Assembly (NCBI RefSeq): GCF_001956295.1
Contig: NZ_MRTD01000010.1
Location: 186,001-250,000, forward strand
Direction of reading: 5' to 3'
Length of the DNA stretch: 64,000 nucleotides
Origin: Paenibacillus sp. FSL A5-0031
GTDB taxonomy: Bacteria > Bacillota > Bacilli > Paenibacillales > Paenibacillaceae
The notes beneath the pieces were generated by a model that searched no databases, was not told where the DNA came from, and saw only the letters and a program-made list of their open reading frames with translations. Positions 8,546-16,525 of the stretch are shown in pieces (within the stretch, counting starts at the first letter, position 1; every line of letters starts with the position of its first letter). Both the position numbers and the translations under genes were made by a program.

Positions 8546-9442
8546 TTATTCCTCCTTCGTACCGAACAATCCCCAGCTGAGCTTGTTCGCGAAATACATA
8601 AATATAAGAAGAAACACCGAAACCGTCGCCGCATAACCCATTTCAAAACGGATGAGACCATAATCGTTAATATGGTTCACAATCAAATGCCCGGCATATT
8701 CGGGCGTCGGGTTTTGACCGGATAGCTCAACACCAATGGATCCGGTCTTAAAGGTCGTAACGATCGCCATTACGGCGCCAAACAGCATTTGCGGCTTCAT
8801 GGACGGAATCGTAATATACCATAGCTCCTGTATATTGTTTCTGATGCCGTCGATTCTTCCAGCCTCATAAAGTATCGTATCCACGTTAAGAATACCCGCG
8901 AGCATCGCTAGGAAGCCTACACCCATGCTCGACCACAACGTGACGACGATCATCGAGTTCATAAGAAACTCTGGACTTGTCACCCATAACTTTGGCACGT
9001 CGATAAGGCCTGCTTTTAATAGAAAGCTGTTCAAATAGCCAATGCGATCGCCCGACAGCAAGGGAAGCCAGATAATCGTCATCGCTATGCCAACGGTAAG
9101 CGATGGCGTATACATCGCAAGCGCCACCCACTTGCGAACGCCGCCGCGCAGCCGTGAAATAAGCCATGCGAGCAGGAAGGCGGCAGCATAACCGCCGGGA
9201 CCAACAATGACAGCAAACTTAAATGTATTGGGCAGCGCATATTTTAGGAACAGCAGATCCTGCGCGATCAAATACTGAAAGTTGCTCCAGCCAATAAAGC
9301 GAGGAGGCTCAATCCCGTTGTAATAGGTAAAGCTTAAGCCTACCGCCGCAAGAATCGGAATAACAATAAACAGAGCGAAGCATATAAGAAACGGCGCGAT
9401 AAACAAATACGAAATGCGATACGACCATAATCTACTCCACAT
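8546..9442 (-). CDS. Sugar ABC transporter permease (MalF-type), first permease pair
   Basis: A 298-residue permease starting MWSRLWSYRISYLF with six hydrophobic segments and an EAA-type loop, YEAGRIDGIRNNIQELWYIT. An upstream in-frame start at 9475 lies well inside the binding-protein gene and is less likely; the ATG at 9442 is preceded by GAAGGGA and overlaps the last 11 bases of the binding-protein gene. The overlap implies coupled translation of binding protein and permease. Its partner is the MalG-type permease immediately downstream. Confidence 0.9.
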   Translation of the reverse strand: MWSRLWSYRISYLFIAPFLICFALFIVIPILAAVGLSFTYYNGIEPPRFIGWSNFQYLIAQDLLFLKYALPNTFKFAVIVGPGGYAAAFLLAWLISRLRGGVRKWVALAMYTPSLTVGIAMTIIWLPLLSGDRIGYLNSFLLKAGLIDVPKLWVTSPEFLMNSMIVVTLWSSMGVGFLAMLAGILNVDTILYEAGRIDGIRNNIQELWYITIPSMKPQMLFGAVMAIVTTFKTGSIGVELSGQNPTPEYAGHLIVNHINDYGLIRFEMGYAATVSVFLLIFMYFANKLSWGLFGTKEE

Positions 9443-12386
9443 AACGATCAATCCCTTCCCAAGGCTGATCGACAATAGGAATGTCCAGCTTATTCACCTG
9501 TTCGCCTCGCTCATTAATGTAGCCAAATTCCTGCTGCTTCCTTAGAAGCTCACGGTTAATGTCCCGAACGGCTTGCTCCAAGGAGGACATATAATTCGCC
9601 GTTCCAACAACGGATCGATTCCATGCATTATGAATCTCGCGTTCCAAGAAATATCCGCCGGGCACATTCGGAATATCCTTATACCATTTCCACTGGTTCA
9701 AAATAATTTCAGCATCCTCCTTTTTCCACGGCAGATGCGTGAAGGCTTCCACGTTGGACGTATTCCAGCGGAAAGCGACGCCATTGACCGCTTCTAAGTC
9801 AGAGCCATATTGCTCCTGCACCTCAGCTGACAACCACCACTTCAGGAATTGCCATGCCTCTGCTTTTTTATTGGACTTGTCAAAAATGACACCCGTACGC
9901 TGCCCCCCGCCAGCCCAGCGGCTTATCGATCCGTCCGTCTGCTTCGTACCGGGAATAAGCGCGATACCCCAGCGGCCATTCAGCTCAGGCGCAGCAGCCG
10001 AAAGCTGCACATACATGTTGTAATCCGATATGCCGATTGGCATCGTTCCGCTGCGGAAATGCTGATAGAAGCTCGGCACCTCCCGCTCCACAGCGTATGT
10101 ATTAAATAGATCCGTCCACTGCTTGAAGGCACGATATGCTTCTGGACCATCGAGACCTGATTTCACACCGCCGGGTTCATAAAACTCCACGCCGTTTTGA
10201 TAGAAAAAATGCGTAAACTCCTTCGGATTTACGTAGAAGTTCATAAAGTTTTGCTGCAGCGTAGGCAATAACTGATAAACGTCCTCCCATGTCTCGGGAA
10301 TTTCAGCTCCAATACGCTTCAAAATATCCTTGCGATAATAGAGAACTTGGAACGACTGCGTTTCCGGCACGCCATAATAACCGCCATCGTAGTGCAGCGG
10401 CAGCCATGATCCCGGACTGAACTTCGGATACAGCTGATCAAAGTCTTCAAACTTGCTTAAATCCTGCAGCGTACCGCGAATGGCATAATCGACCGGCAAA
10501 TCCTGCGTCAAGCCAAGGGCAATATCCGGCTGCACGCCAGCTGCATTAGACATAAGCAACAGCTCAGCATTTGGAAGCAGGTTCACCTTTACCTCAATGC
10601 CTGTTTCTGGCGTGAACGACTCATCTGCAAGCTGCTGCAGCTGATCCACGTAATCCCTGCCGCGCTGAACCCAAATGTTCAGCTTCTTGTCATCCAAGTC
10701 GTTAAGGCTGTCCCTCGCATCGAAAGAATAAATAAAGTTTTGAGCGCTGCCCCATAGCCGACCAAAAAAACCAGCTTCCATTTTCGGAGCATCCGTCTTC
10801 TCGGGAATAATATAAACCTCATCCAGCTGCAGCGATTGCTTGAGCAGTGTATCGATAAAAGTACCGAATTTCTCTCTCATCGAAGAAATCTCTTCGACCT
10901 GATAAGGAATTTCTTCAGGCTTCTTAAGCAATGCACGCAAATCCTTCGCTGATGTATCGAGTCCTTGACTGATTGAATCCTTGTTGCCGTTTGCTTTCAC
11001 TACCCGCTTCGACAGTGACTCCATGACATCCGCTGCCAGCGCCATCTTGTCAGTCATCCCCGGGAAGTCCTGCTCCATGTTCCACGTACGATTGCGGTCA
11101 ATGGTCTTCTTCGAGCTCGAACCTGTAATCGTACGCAAATCCCAGTCAATCGCATCCAAATGAGCGATCAGCTTCTCGACATCCACAACAATTGACTTGA
11201 TAGGCGATTGTGTGACGGCTAGCGACAACGTATGCTTTCCTTTCTCAAGCTTAAGCAAATACGGATTCTTTTTTTCGTCCTGCAAAATCATTCCGTTCCA
11301 ACCAGTAGAATAAGGAAATCCATACGCTAAAAATTGCTTAAACGGTACCTCTCCATCCACTCGAACGACCCGGTAGGAGGTTTTCTGAGCTATCGTATTT
11401 TGCAGAGCGCGAAAGCCTATTTTGTACAAGCCGCTCTCCGGCACCTCAAACGACCATGAGATTTCCTGATTTTGTTCAAGCCAGCGCGGACCGCCGACCG
11501 TATTGTAAATAATTCTTCCCGTATACCGCGGCAGCGTGCGTGAGTTTTTATCCGAAAATAGCTTTATTGCCGTATCATTTTTGCTCGTGAAATCCTCCGC
11601 TTGAATCGTCAATACATCGCCTGCAAGAGAAGGCGTATCGGCATACGCAGCCTTAACTTCAGCATAATCTGGTATTTGCTTGCTCGGAACAAGCTTAATT
11701 CGCTCAAGCGCAACAGGGTCAAACCCTTGCAATCGAATGGTATGCGTTCCTTGTTCGAAATGCCATTGCAAAGGCTGCGCATATGCCCCTCCTGAATCCG
11801 TTAACGGCTTCTCGCTCCAGCCCGACACATCAATCGAACGAGGACGAATTTCATCGCCGTCTGAGTTTTTCAGAATAGGACGCACATCCTCCCATGTCCG
11901 ATATAAGGATATGGAAGAGGCTTCCCTAAACGGTCTTTGGCCATCTATCGTTACCTCCCACCCGATCGGTCCCTTTCTTCCATCCTTCAGAGGGTTATAA
12001 GAAACGTGGATTTCATACAGCGCACTCTCTGCAACGTCAACTTGATATTCAACCCATCCTGTGTTCCTTGTATTCCAAATCAGTATGTTTGATTTACCGT
12101 CGTAATCGCCTGCTTTGATCTCCTCTTCATTCGATACACGAGATGGCTTCGCTGCATCCAGCTGAATTGAAGTTGTTGCATTGCTCAGCCCCTTCTCCTG
12201 CCATGCTGCCAGCGCATCGCTAAAATAAGGGTCAACCTCATAATTAAATGTAGTTACGAGCTTGTCATATTGGACCGTATCGGTTTTGTCTCCAGATTCT
12301 GAGTTTACTGCCGCTCCAGCATTAAGCAGCCATGCTGCTATGACAATACTGGCACCATAGACAAGCCATTTCCGTTTTTTATTCAT
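9432..12386 (-). CDS. Giant extracellular solute-binding protein with N-terminal carbohydrate-binding-like domains
   Basis: A 984-residue exported protein, about twice the length of a normal sugar-binding protein. An N-terminal hydrophobic segment (residues 8-26) has no lipobox cysteine, so it is anchored by the uncleaved segment or released. Two similar beta-rich modules follow (about 55-230 and 245-405), with phrases such as WVEYQVDVAESALYEIHVSY and SWSFEVPESGLYKIGFRA typical of CBM6/35-like jelly rolls. A helical linker leads to a family-1 binding-protein domain from about residue 565 (KLNIWVQRGRDYVDQLQQLA). It sits between the ATPase gene and the first permease pair. Binding of a complex glycan by the extra modules is inference. 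Confidence 0.88.
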   Translation of the reverse strand: MNKKRKWLVYGASIVIAAWLLNAGAAVNSESGDKTDTVQYDKLVTTFNYEVDPYFSDALAAWQEKGLSNATTSIQLDAAKPSRVSNEEEIKAGDYDGKSNILIWNTRNTGWVEYQVDVAESALYEIHVSYNPLKDGRKGPIGWEVTIDGQRPFREASSISLYRTWEDVRPILKNSDGDEIRPRSIDVSGWSEKPLTDSGGAYAQPLQWHFEQGTHTIRLQGFDPVALERIKLVPSKQIPDYAEVKAAYADTPSLAGDVLTIQAEDFTSKNDTAIKLFSDKNSRTLPRYTGRIIYNTVGGPRWLEQNQEISWSFEVPESGLYKIGFRALQNTIAQKTSYRVVRVDGEVPFKQFLAYGFPYSTGWNGMILQDEKKNPYLLKLEKGKHTLSLAVTQSPIKSIVVDVEKLIAHLDAIDWDLRTITGSSSKKTIDRNRTWNMEQDFPGMTDKMALAADVMESLSKRVVKANGNKDSISQGLDTSAKDLRALLKKPEEIPYQVEEISSMREKFGTFIDTLLKQSLQLDEVYIIPEKTDAPKMEAGFFGRLWGSAQNFIYSFDARDSLNDLDDKKLNIWVQRGRDYVDQLQQLADESFTPETGIEVKVNLLPNAELLLMSNAAGVQPDIALGLTQDLPVDYAIRGTLQDLSKFEDFDQLYPKFSPGSWLPLHYDGGYYGVPETQSFQVLYYRKDILKRIGAEIPETWEDVYQLLPTLQQNFMNFYVNPKEFTHFFYQNGVEFYEPGGVKSGLDGPEAYRAFKQWTDLFNTYAVEREVPSFYQHFRSGTMPIGISDYNMYVQLSAAAPELNGRWGIALIPGTKQTDGSISRWAGGGQRTGVIFDKSNKKAEAWQFLKWWLSAEVQEQYGSDLEAVNGVAFRWNTSNVEAFTHLPWKKEDAEIILNQWKWYKDIPNVPGGYFLEREIHNAWNRSVVGTANYMSSLEQAVRDINRELLRKQQEFGYINERGEQVNKLDIPIVDQPWEGIDRYVE

Positions 12387-12422
12387 AAAGGTTAAGCCGC
12401 CTCCCTCCTTCGCAAATACCGA

Positions 12423-13532
12423 TCATTCTGTAAATCTTTCACCCGTATCCTTATGAAAGAAATGAGCCTTCGATAGATCAAGCTCTACTTTCACTTTCTC
12501 ATTTTCAGCAAAACGATTATCGGGATCGACGCGTGCAATAAGCAGCTTCTCCTGTCCGATGTCTAAATAAAGAAAACGATCAGCGCCCATAAGTTCATTG
12601 TCCTTATAGGTTCCGGTAATGATCGTCTCCGAGAACAAGCCTTCCAGCTTCACATTTTCCGGCCTTATACCTAATATTACCGATTTGTTTAGTTGGTTAT
12701 TTTTGCGTAAAATATCCTCCATCACTTCATTTAACTTCAGTTGAAAACGATTCGTATGAAACTCTAATCGCCCCTGCGGATTCTCCTGCACGCGTCCATG
12801 AATGAAATTGATTTGAGGAGAACCTATGAAGCTCGCAACAAACGTATTCGAAGGTTTGGAGTAGATCAGCTCCGGCGTATCACATTGTTGAATGACGCCG
12901 CCCTTCATCACGACAATACGATCCGCCATCGTCATCGCTTCCACCTGATCATGCGTAACGAATATAAAGGTTGTTCCTAATTTTTTGTGCAGCTTCGTTA
13001 TTTCCATTCGCATCGTTACTCTAAGCTTGGCATCTAAGTTAGACAACGGCTCATCCATCAAAAACAGCTTCGGATCACGCACGATAGCTCTGCCAAGCGC
13101 CACCCGCTGGCGTTGACCGCCCGACAGCTCCTTTGGCTTGCGATTTAAATAAGGCTCAATCTCCAAAATTCGGCTAGCATTTTTTACCGCCAAATCGATC
13201 TCATGCTTCGGAAGCTTGCGCATCCTCAGTCCAAACGCAATATTCTCATATACACTTAGATTGGGGTAGAGGGCATAGTTCTGGAAAACCATCGAAATAT
13301 CACGGTCCTTCGGAGGTAGCTTATTGACGAGCTGCTCTCCAATATAAATCTCGCCTTCGGAGATCTCTTCAAGCCCCGCAATCATTCTTAATGTCGTCGA
13401 TTTGCCGCAGCCGGAAGGACCGACGAAAACGATAAATTCCTTATCTTTAATTTCCAGCTGGAAATCCTGCACAACCGCGTGTTTGTCTTTGCCATATCTT
13501 TTGTATAGATGATTAATCGTTACTCCCGCCAT
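12423..13532 (-). CDS. Carbohydrate ABC transporter ATP-binding protein (UgpC/MsmX type)
   Basis: A 369-residue ATPase. Walker A GPSGCGKST is at residues 38-46, the signature LSGGQRQR at 136-143, Walker B LFLMDEP at 156-162, and the switch His lies in FVTHDQ. The C-terminal third is the regulatory OB-fold-like region found in MalK/UgpC/MsmX. MsmX-type ATPases often serve several sugar importers, which would suit a cluster with two permease pairs. The start follows GGGAGGCGG. It is the first gene of the cluster. The only clear element before it is a hairpin (13560-13597), so expression may come by read-through from the aldo-keto reductase gene or from a weak promoter upstream of the hairpin. 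Confidence 0.95.
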   Translation of the reverse strand: MAGVTINHLYKRYGKDKHAVVQDFQLEIKDKEFIVFVGPSGCGKSTTLRMIAGLEEISEGEIYIGEQLVNKLPPKDRDISMVFQNYALYPNLSVYENIAFGLRMRKLPKHEIDLAVKNASRILEIEPYLNRKPKELSGGQRQRVALGRAIVRDPKLFLMDEPLSNLDAKLRVTMRMEITKLHKKLGTTFIFVTHDQVEAMTMADRIVVMKGGVIQQCDTPELIYSKPSNTFVASFIGSPQINFIHGRVQENPQGRLEFHTNRFQLKLNEVMEDILRKNNQLNKSVILGIRPENVKLEGLFSETIITGTYKDNELMGADRFLYLDIGQEKLLIARVDPDNRFAENEKVKVELDLSKAHFFHKDTGERFTE

Positions 13533-13559
13533 GCTTACCGCCTCCCATCCGAACTTGAT

Positions 13560-13597
13560 AAAAAAATGAGGATATCACGCACTGCTCTGATATCCTC
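13560..13597 (-). terminator. Rho-independent terminator after the aldo-keto reductase gene / before the ABC cluster
   Basis: A perfect 10-base stem (GAGGATATCA with TGATATCCTC) and a 10-base loop, with a T-run one base later on the minus strand. Only about 28 bases separate it from the ATPase ATG, too few for a full promoter, so it may act as an attenuator of the ABC cluster. Confidence 0.8.
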
Positions 13598-13630
13598 CAT
13601 TGATACGGTAGAATGTATTTAATTATAGAA

Positions 13631-14599
13631 TTAGCTCGGAATGGCTTCTTTTGCCGGCTCCAAATTGGAGGTTGCTTCATCGGCCTTCGCTAGTTCCTCA
13701 GCGCTTAGTTTAACATCCCAGCTTTTTGCAGCCTCCGTAATATGCTCAAGCTTCGAAGCGCCTAGAATTGCCGACGTAATGCCAGGACGACTTAGTACCC
13801 AAGACAATGCGTATTGCGCTTGAGTAAGGCCCTTTTCTTCCGCCAAAGGTCTAATCGCCTCAGCAACTGGAATTGCATTTTTCTTCAAAAGCTCCTCCAG
13901 CCTTTGCTCGCCTGCCGCAAGCCGTGATCCTTCAGGCGGCGCTTCTCCAACCCGGTACTTGCCAGAGAGTATTCCTCTGCCAAGCGGACTATAAACGATA
14001 ACGCCAACTTGCTCCGATTGCACAAAAGGTATAATTTCCTTCTCAATTTCACGCGAGATGATGCTGTATTCCGGTTGGAGACTTTCAAAGCGATGCAGGC
14101 TGTGCAGCGCGCTTATACCGTGAGCCTTCGCAAGCTGCCATGCAGCAAAATTAGAAGCGCCTATGTATCTTACTTTCCCTTGACGCACCAGATCATCTAA
14201 CGCTCGAAGCGTTTCTTCAAGGGGGGTATTAGAATCAAATCGATGTACCTGATACAGATCCAAATAATCGGTTTTCAACCTTTTTAAGCTGTCTTCAACA
14301 GCTTTGTAAATATGATAGCGGCTTTGCCCCGAATCATTTACCCCTTCGCCTACGCGGCCATGAACTTTGGTTGCCAGCACAATTTGGTGGCGCCTTTCTT
14401 TTAACAAATTGCCCAGTATACGTTCCGACTCGCCTTCCCCGTATACATTAGCAGTGTCAACGAGGTTAATGCCATGATCCAGCGCGGCATCCAAAATCGC
14501 AGCAGATGCATCCTCATCAATCCATCTTCCAAACGCCATCGTACCTAAGCTCACCTCAGATACTTTTAGTCCTGTTCTTCCCAATTTACGATATTCCAT
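13631..14599 (-). CDS. Aldo/keto reductase family oxidoreductase
   Basis: A 322-residue NADPH-dependent TIM-barrel reductase. Starting at MEYRKLGRTGLKVSEVSLG, it has the catalytic set in the usual order: the Asp in LVDTANVYGEGESE (with the Tyr of VYGEG), the Lys in VLATKVHG, and the His in LDLYQVHRFD. The C-terminal cofactor region has the ILGASKLEHITEA phrase. The start is chosen because AGGAGG lies 9 bases before this ATG; an upstream in-frame start would place the preceding terminator inside the gene. The physiological substrate is not evident. It lies downstream of the nitroreductase-YezD genes and may be partly co-transcribed with them. Confidence 0.92.
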   Translation of the reverse strand: MEYRKLGRTGLKVSEVSLGTMAFGRWIDEDASAAILDAALDHGINLVDTANVYGEGESERILGNLLKERRHQIVLATKVHGRVGEGVNDSGQSRYHIYKAVEDSLKRLKTDYLDLYQVHRFDSNTPLEETLRALDDLVRQGKVRYIGASNFAAWQLAKAHGISALHSLHRFESLQPEYSIISREIEKEIIPFVQSEQVGVIVYSPLGRGILSGKYRVGEAPPEGSRLAAGEQRLEELLKKNAIPVAEAIRPLAEEKGLTQAQYALSWVLSRPGITSAILGASKLEHITEAAKSWDVKLSAEELAKADEATSNLEPAKEAIPS

Positions 14600-14626
14600 G
14601 TTCATTATCCTCCTCAAATTTTGTAC

Positions 14627-14674
14627 AAAAAAAACCGGAGACAGGGTTTGCATTTGCAAAATGTCTCCGGTTTT
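14627..14674 (-). terminator. Rho-independent terminator between the small unknown gene and the aldo-keto reductase gene
   Basis: On the minus strand AAAACCGGAGACA pairs with TGTCTCCGGTTTT across an 18-base loop, followed by a T-run. The 5' flank CGACCGGAAAACCGGAGA resembles the leader hairpin at 1253-1295, where the same CGACCGG lead-in occurs. Confidence 0.8.
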
Positions 14675-14694
14675 CCGGTCGAATATATTCATTA

Positions 14695-15003
14695 TTAGTA
14701 TGCGGCCAAGGCTCTTATTACCGGAACTTTGTGTTCAGCAGCAAATTGGCTAAGCTGAGCGACCAAATTTCCTTTGCCAAAAGATAAATACTTATGGCCT
14801 TCTTCCGCCTGCAGCTTGATCATGTGATCTAGAAACTGAATAATCATCTTCCGCCGGCCTTTAATTCCAGCATAACCGTTGTCATACAGCCATTGATCAA
14901 TGGTATTGTAGACACCACGGTTCAGCCGATACATTTGCAAGCAGTAATGATGGAAGGCAAGATCCGGCCATTCATATAAACTGGAGCTCCTATCGTTCTT
15001 CAT
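14695..15003 (-). CDS. Small protein of unknown function next to yezD
   Basis: A 102-residue soluble protein starting MKNDRSSSLYEWPDLAFHHY. The ATG at 15003 has GGAGAGG six bases upstream; in-frame starts further up lack that spacing. It is rich in aromatic and basic residues (YRLNRGVYNTIDQWLYDNGY, GIKGRRKMIIQFLDH) and has no membrane segment or recognisable domain. It lies 24 bases after yezD and is followed by a terminator, so nitroreductase, yezD and this gene form a transcription unit. A role in sulfur metabolism is only suggested by that company. Confidence 0.7.
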   Translation of the reverse strand: MKNDRSSSLYEWPDLAFHHYCLQMYRLNRGVYNTIDQWLYDNGYAGIKGRRKMIIQFLDHMIKLQAEEGHKYLSFGKGNLVAQLSQFAAEHKVPVIRALAAY

Positions 15004-15027
15004 ACGCATCCTCTCCACTTATAACGG

Positions 15028-15210
15028 TTATCTTTGCTTGCGAGCAGCAGATGGCAGCTTCTCCACCTCGTAACGGCTGCGCTCCGTCCGATCAATTTGT
15101 ACAATTTGACCATTATGAATCGTAATTTGAACGATGCCATATTGAACGCCTGCCAATTGATCCTGTATTCGCTTCAACCATTCATCAGCAACCTCAACCG
15201 TTCTGGACAT
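15028..15210 (-). CDS. yezD: YezD family (DUF2292) small protein
   Basis: A 60-residue protein. The sequence VQYGIVQITIHNGQIVQIDR followed by TERSRY is the hallmark of the YezD/DUF2292 family, which is commonly found beside sulfur-assimilation genes; its biochemical function is unknown. The ATG at 15210 is preceded by GGAGAGG at a 9-base distance, better than the two in-frame starts upstream. It follows the nitroreductase gene by about 100 bases with no terminator between. Confidence 0.82.
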   Translation of the reverse strand: MSRTVEVADEWLKRIQDQLAGVQYGIVQITIHNGQIVQIDRTERSRYEVEKLPSAARKQR

Positions 15211-15314
15211 ATTCAACATCCTCTCCAAATTTATGAGTGTGTTCAAACTAAATGTATAAGTGCCATCAAACCAAATGCTTGGTCACACGGGTTTCCAGAA
15301 ATGCGATTAGCCGT

Positions 15315-15953
15315 TTAATCTACCTTAATCTCCAATAGACTCTCAGCCAAGGGGCGTCGCCCATTCGGAATTTCTTTATCGCGAAACTTTTCATCGAGCG
15401 TATCAAGTCCTCCACGATGACCGAGTGCAATGACGGCATGCAGTGCAATATGTTCGGGTACTTCTAAAATCTTGCGTGCTTCCGCTCGGTCAAATCCTCC
15501 AACGGCACGAGTCGATAGACCAAGCAGCCTCGCTTGCAGCGCCAAAGTTGCCCAAGCAGCTCCTGTATCGAAAGCATGGGACACATTCGGATTGCCATCT
15601 TGCTTAACCGCTTCAGAAGCTAGAAGCAGCAGCACGGGTGCGCGATCAGTCCACAAGCGGTTGCCAGGCACGATGAACTTGCGGAACTGCTCATGCTCGG
15701 CTTCTTCCCTTGCGACGTAAAATCTCCATGGCTGCAAGTTGCTGGACGATGGCGCCCATCTTGCAGCCTCCAAAACCGTATAAAGCTCTTCATCGCTCAC
15801 AAGCTGCTCCGAGTAGGAGCGTGGCGACCATCGATTCAGAATAAGCGGGTGTACAGGATAATCAGGGCTTCTTGCATCGGCAACCTCTTTACTGTATTGC
15901 TGCTCAAGTGACTGAGCATTAGCTCCAAAACCAACATGACTCACTATCCCCAT
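15315..15953 (-). CDS. Nitroreductase family protein
   Basis: A 212-residue FMN-dependent nitroreductase-fold protein. It shows the N-terminal RWSPRSYSEQLVSDEELYTV, the FMN-binding ARWAPSSSNLQPWRF, and a C-terminal ALGHRGGLDTLDEKF stretch. The ATG at 15953 has AAGGAAGAGG before it; an upstream in-frame start would run through the leader hairpin and is rejected. The gene has a sigma-A promoter, a CymR-like box and a terminator-like hairpin in its leader, an arrangement shared with the monooxygenase gene at the left edge. Supply of reduced flavin or detoxification are possible roles; the substrate is unknown. Confidence 0.9.
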   Translation of the reverse strand: MGIVSHVGFGANAQSLEQQYSKEVADARSPDYPVHPLILNRWSPRSYSEQLVSDEELYTVLEAARWAPSSSNLQPWRFYVAREEAEHEQFRKFIVPGNRLWTDRAPVLLLLASEAVKQDGNPNVSHAFDTGAAWATLALQARLLGLSTRAVGGFDRAEARKILEVPEHIALHAVIALGHRGGLDTLDEKFRDKEIPNGRRPLAESLLEIKVD

Positions 15954-15970
15954 CTCCTCTTCCTTTGAAT

Positions 15971-16019
15971 AAAAAGAAGGCGCACGACAACCGATTCGGC
16001 ATTCGGTTGGCATGCGCCT
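15971..16019 (-). terminator. Terminator-like hairpin in the nitroreductase 5' leader (possible attenuator)
   Basis: AGGCGCATGCCAACC pairs with GGTTGTCGTGCGCCT with a 12-base loop, then TCTTTTT on the minus strand, ending a few bases before the ribosome site. The lead-in AGAAAACTGGAGG resembles that of the other leader hairpins at 1253 and 14627. Confidence 0.65.
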
Positions 16020-16098
16020 CCAGTTTTCTAGCGAGCGCGACTTGCAATCAAATACAGCGAAACCATTGCCATGAATGACGATGCAAGTGTCATTATTC

Positions 16099-16124
16099 AT
16101 TTCCGACTAATTCAATAGGATAAA
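16099..16124 (-). promoter_or_regulatory. CymR-like box of the nitroreductase operon
   Basis: The minus strand reads CCTATTGAATTAGTCGGAAA, aligning with CCAATTGATTTAATTGGAAA at 1308-1326 and with TATTGGTTTAGTTGGATTT before the LysR gene. It begins at about the predicted transcription start. Confidence 0.45.
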
Positions 16125-16127
16125 TTA

Positions 16128-16156
16128 AATTTAACATGATGTTTTCCATCCGTCAA
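16128..16156 (-). promoter_or_regulatory. Sigma-A promoter of the nitroreductase operon
   Basis: TTGACG at 16151-16156 and TAAATT at 16128-16133 on the minus strand, separated by 17 bases. Confidence 0.7.
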
Positions 16157-16298
16157 CACTTATCGGACTAATTTATACGACTCTTTTTTACAAATTAGCA
16201 CCATGCTTTCGCTGCTGCAAAGGCCAAGCTTGCTTCGCCACTTGCTACTGAGCTCCCTACGCCAACTGAAGATTCACACGCTCAATTCACTAATTTAT

Positions 16299-16525
16299 TA
16301 CCTAAATCCTTATACTGACTGGATTCTTCGTATGAATTTCCCCATGATACGAAACTCCCTATACTAACTCGATTCTTCATACGGGATTTCCACTCAATTG
16401 GTACGAGAATCCCTACGCTAACTCGATTTTTACGCGGGATTCACGCAAATGTTACCCAAACCCTTTACTAAATCGATTCTTTACACGTAAATCCCTTCAA
16501 TTGTTACGAGAATCCCTACGCTAGC
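16299..16525. repeat. Degenerate tandem repeat, four units of 49-54 bp plus a partial fifth
   Basis: Units begin at 16299, 16348, 16402, 16453 and 16505. Each starts TACNNNAANCCCT-ACTAA and continues CTCGATTCTT, ACGNGNAATTCC and CAATTGT. There is no coding frame across the repeats. The surrounding 16157-16826 has no gene. Confidence 0.75.

Noticed and set aside
16299-16525. CRISPR array
   Set aside because: The repeats are degenerate, adjoin without unique spacers of constant length, and no cas gene is present.
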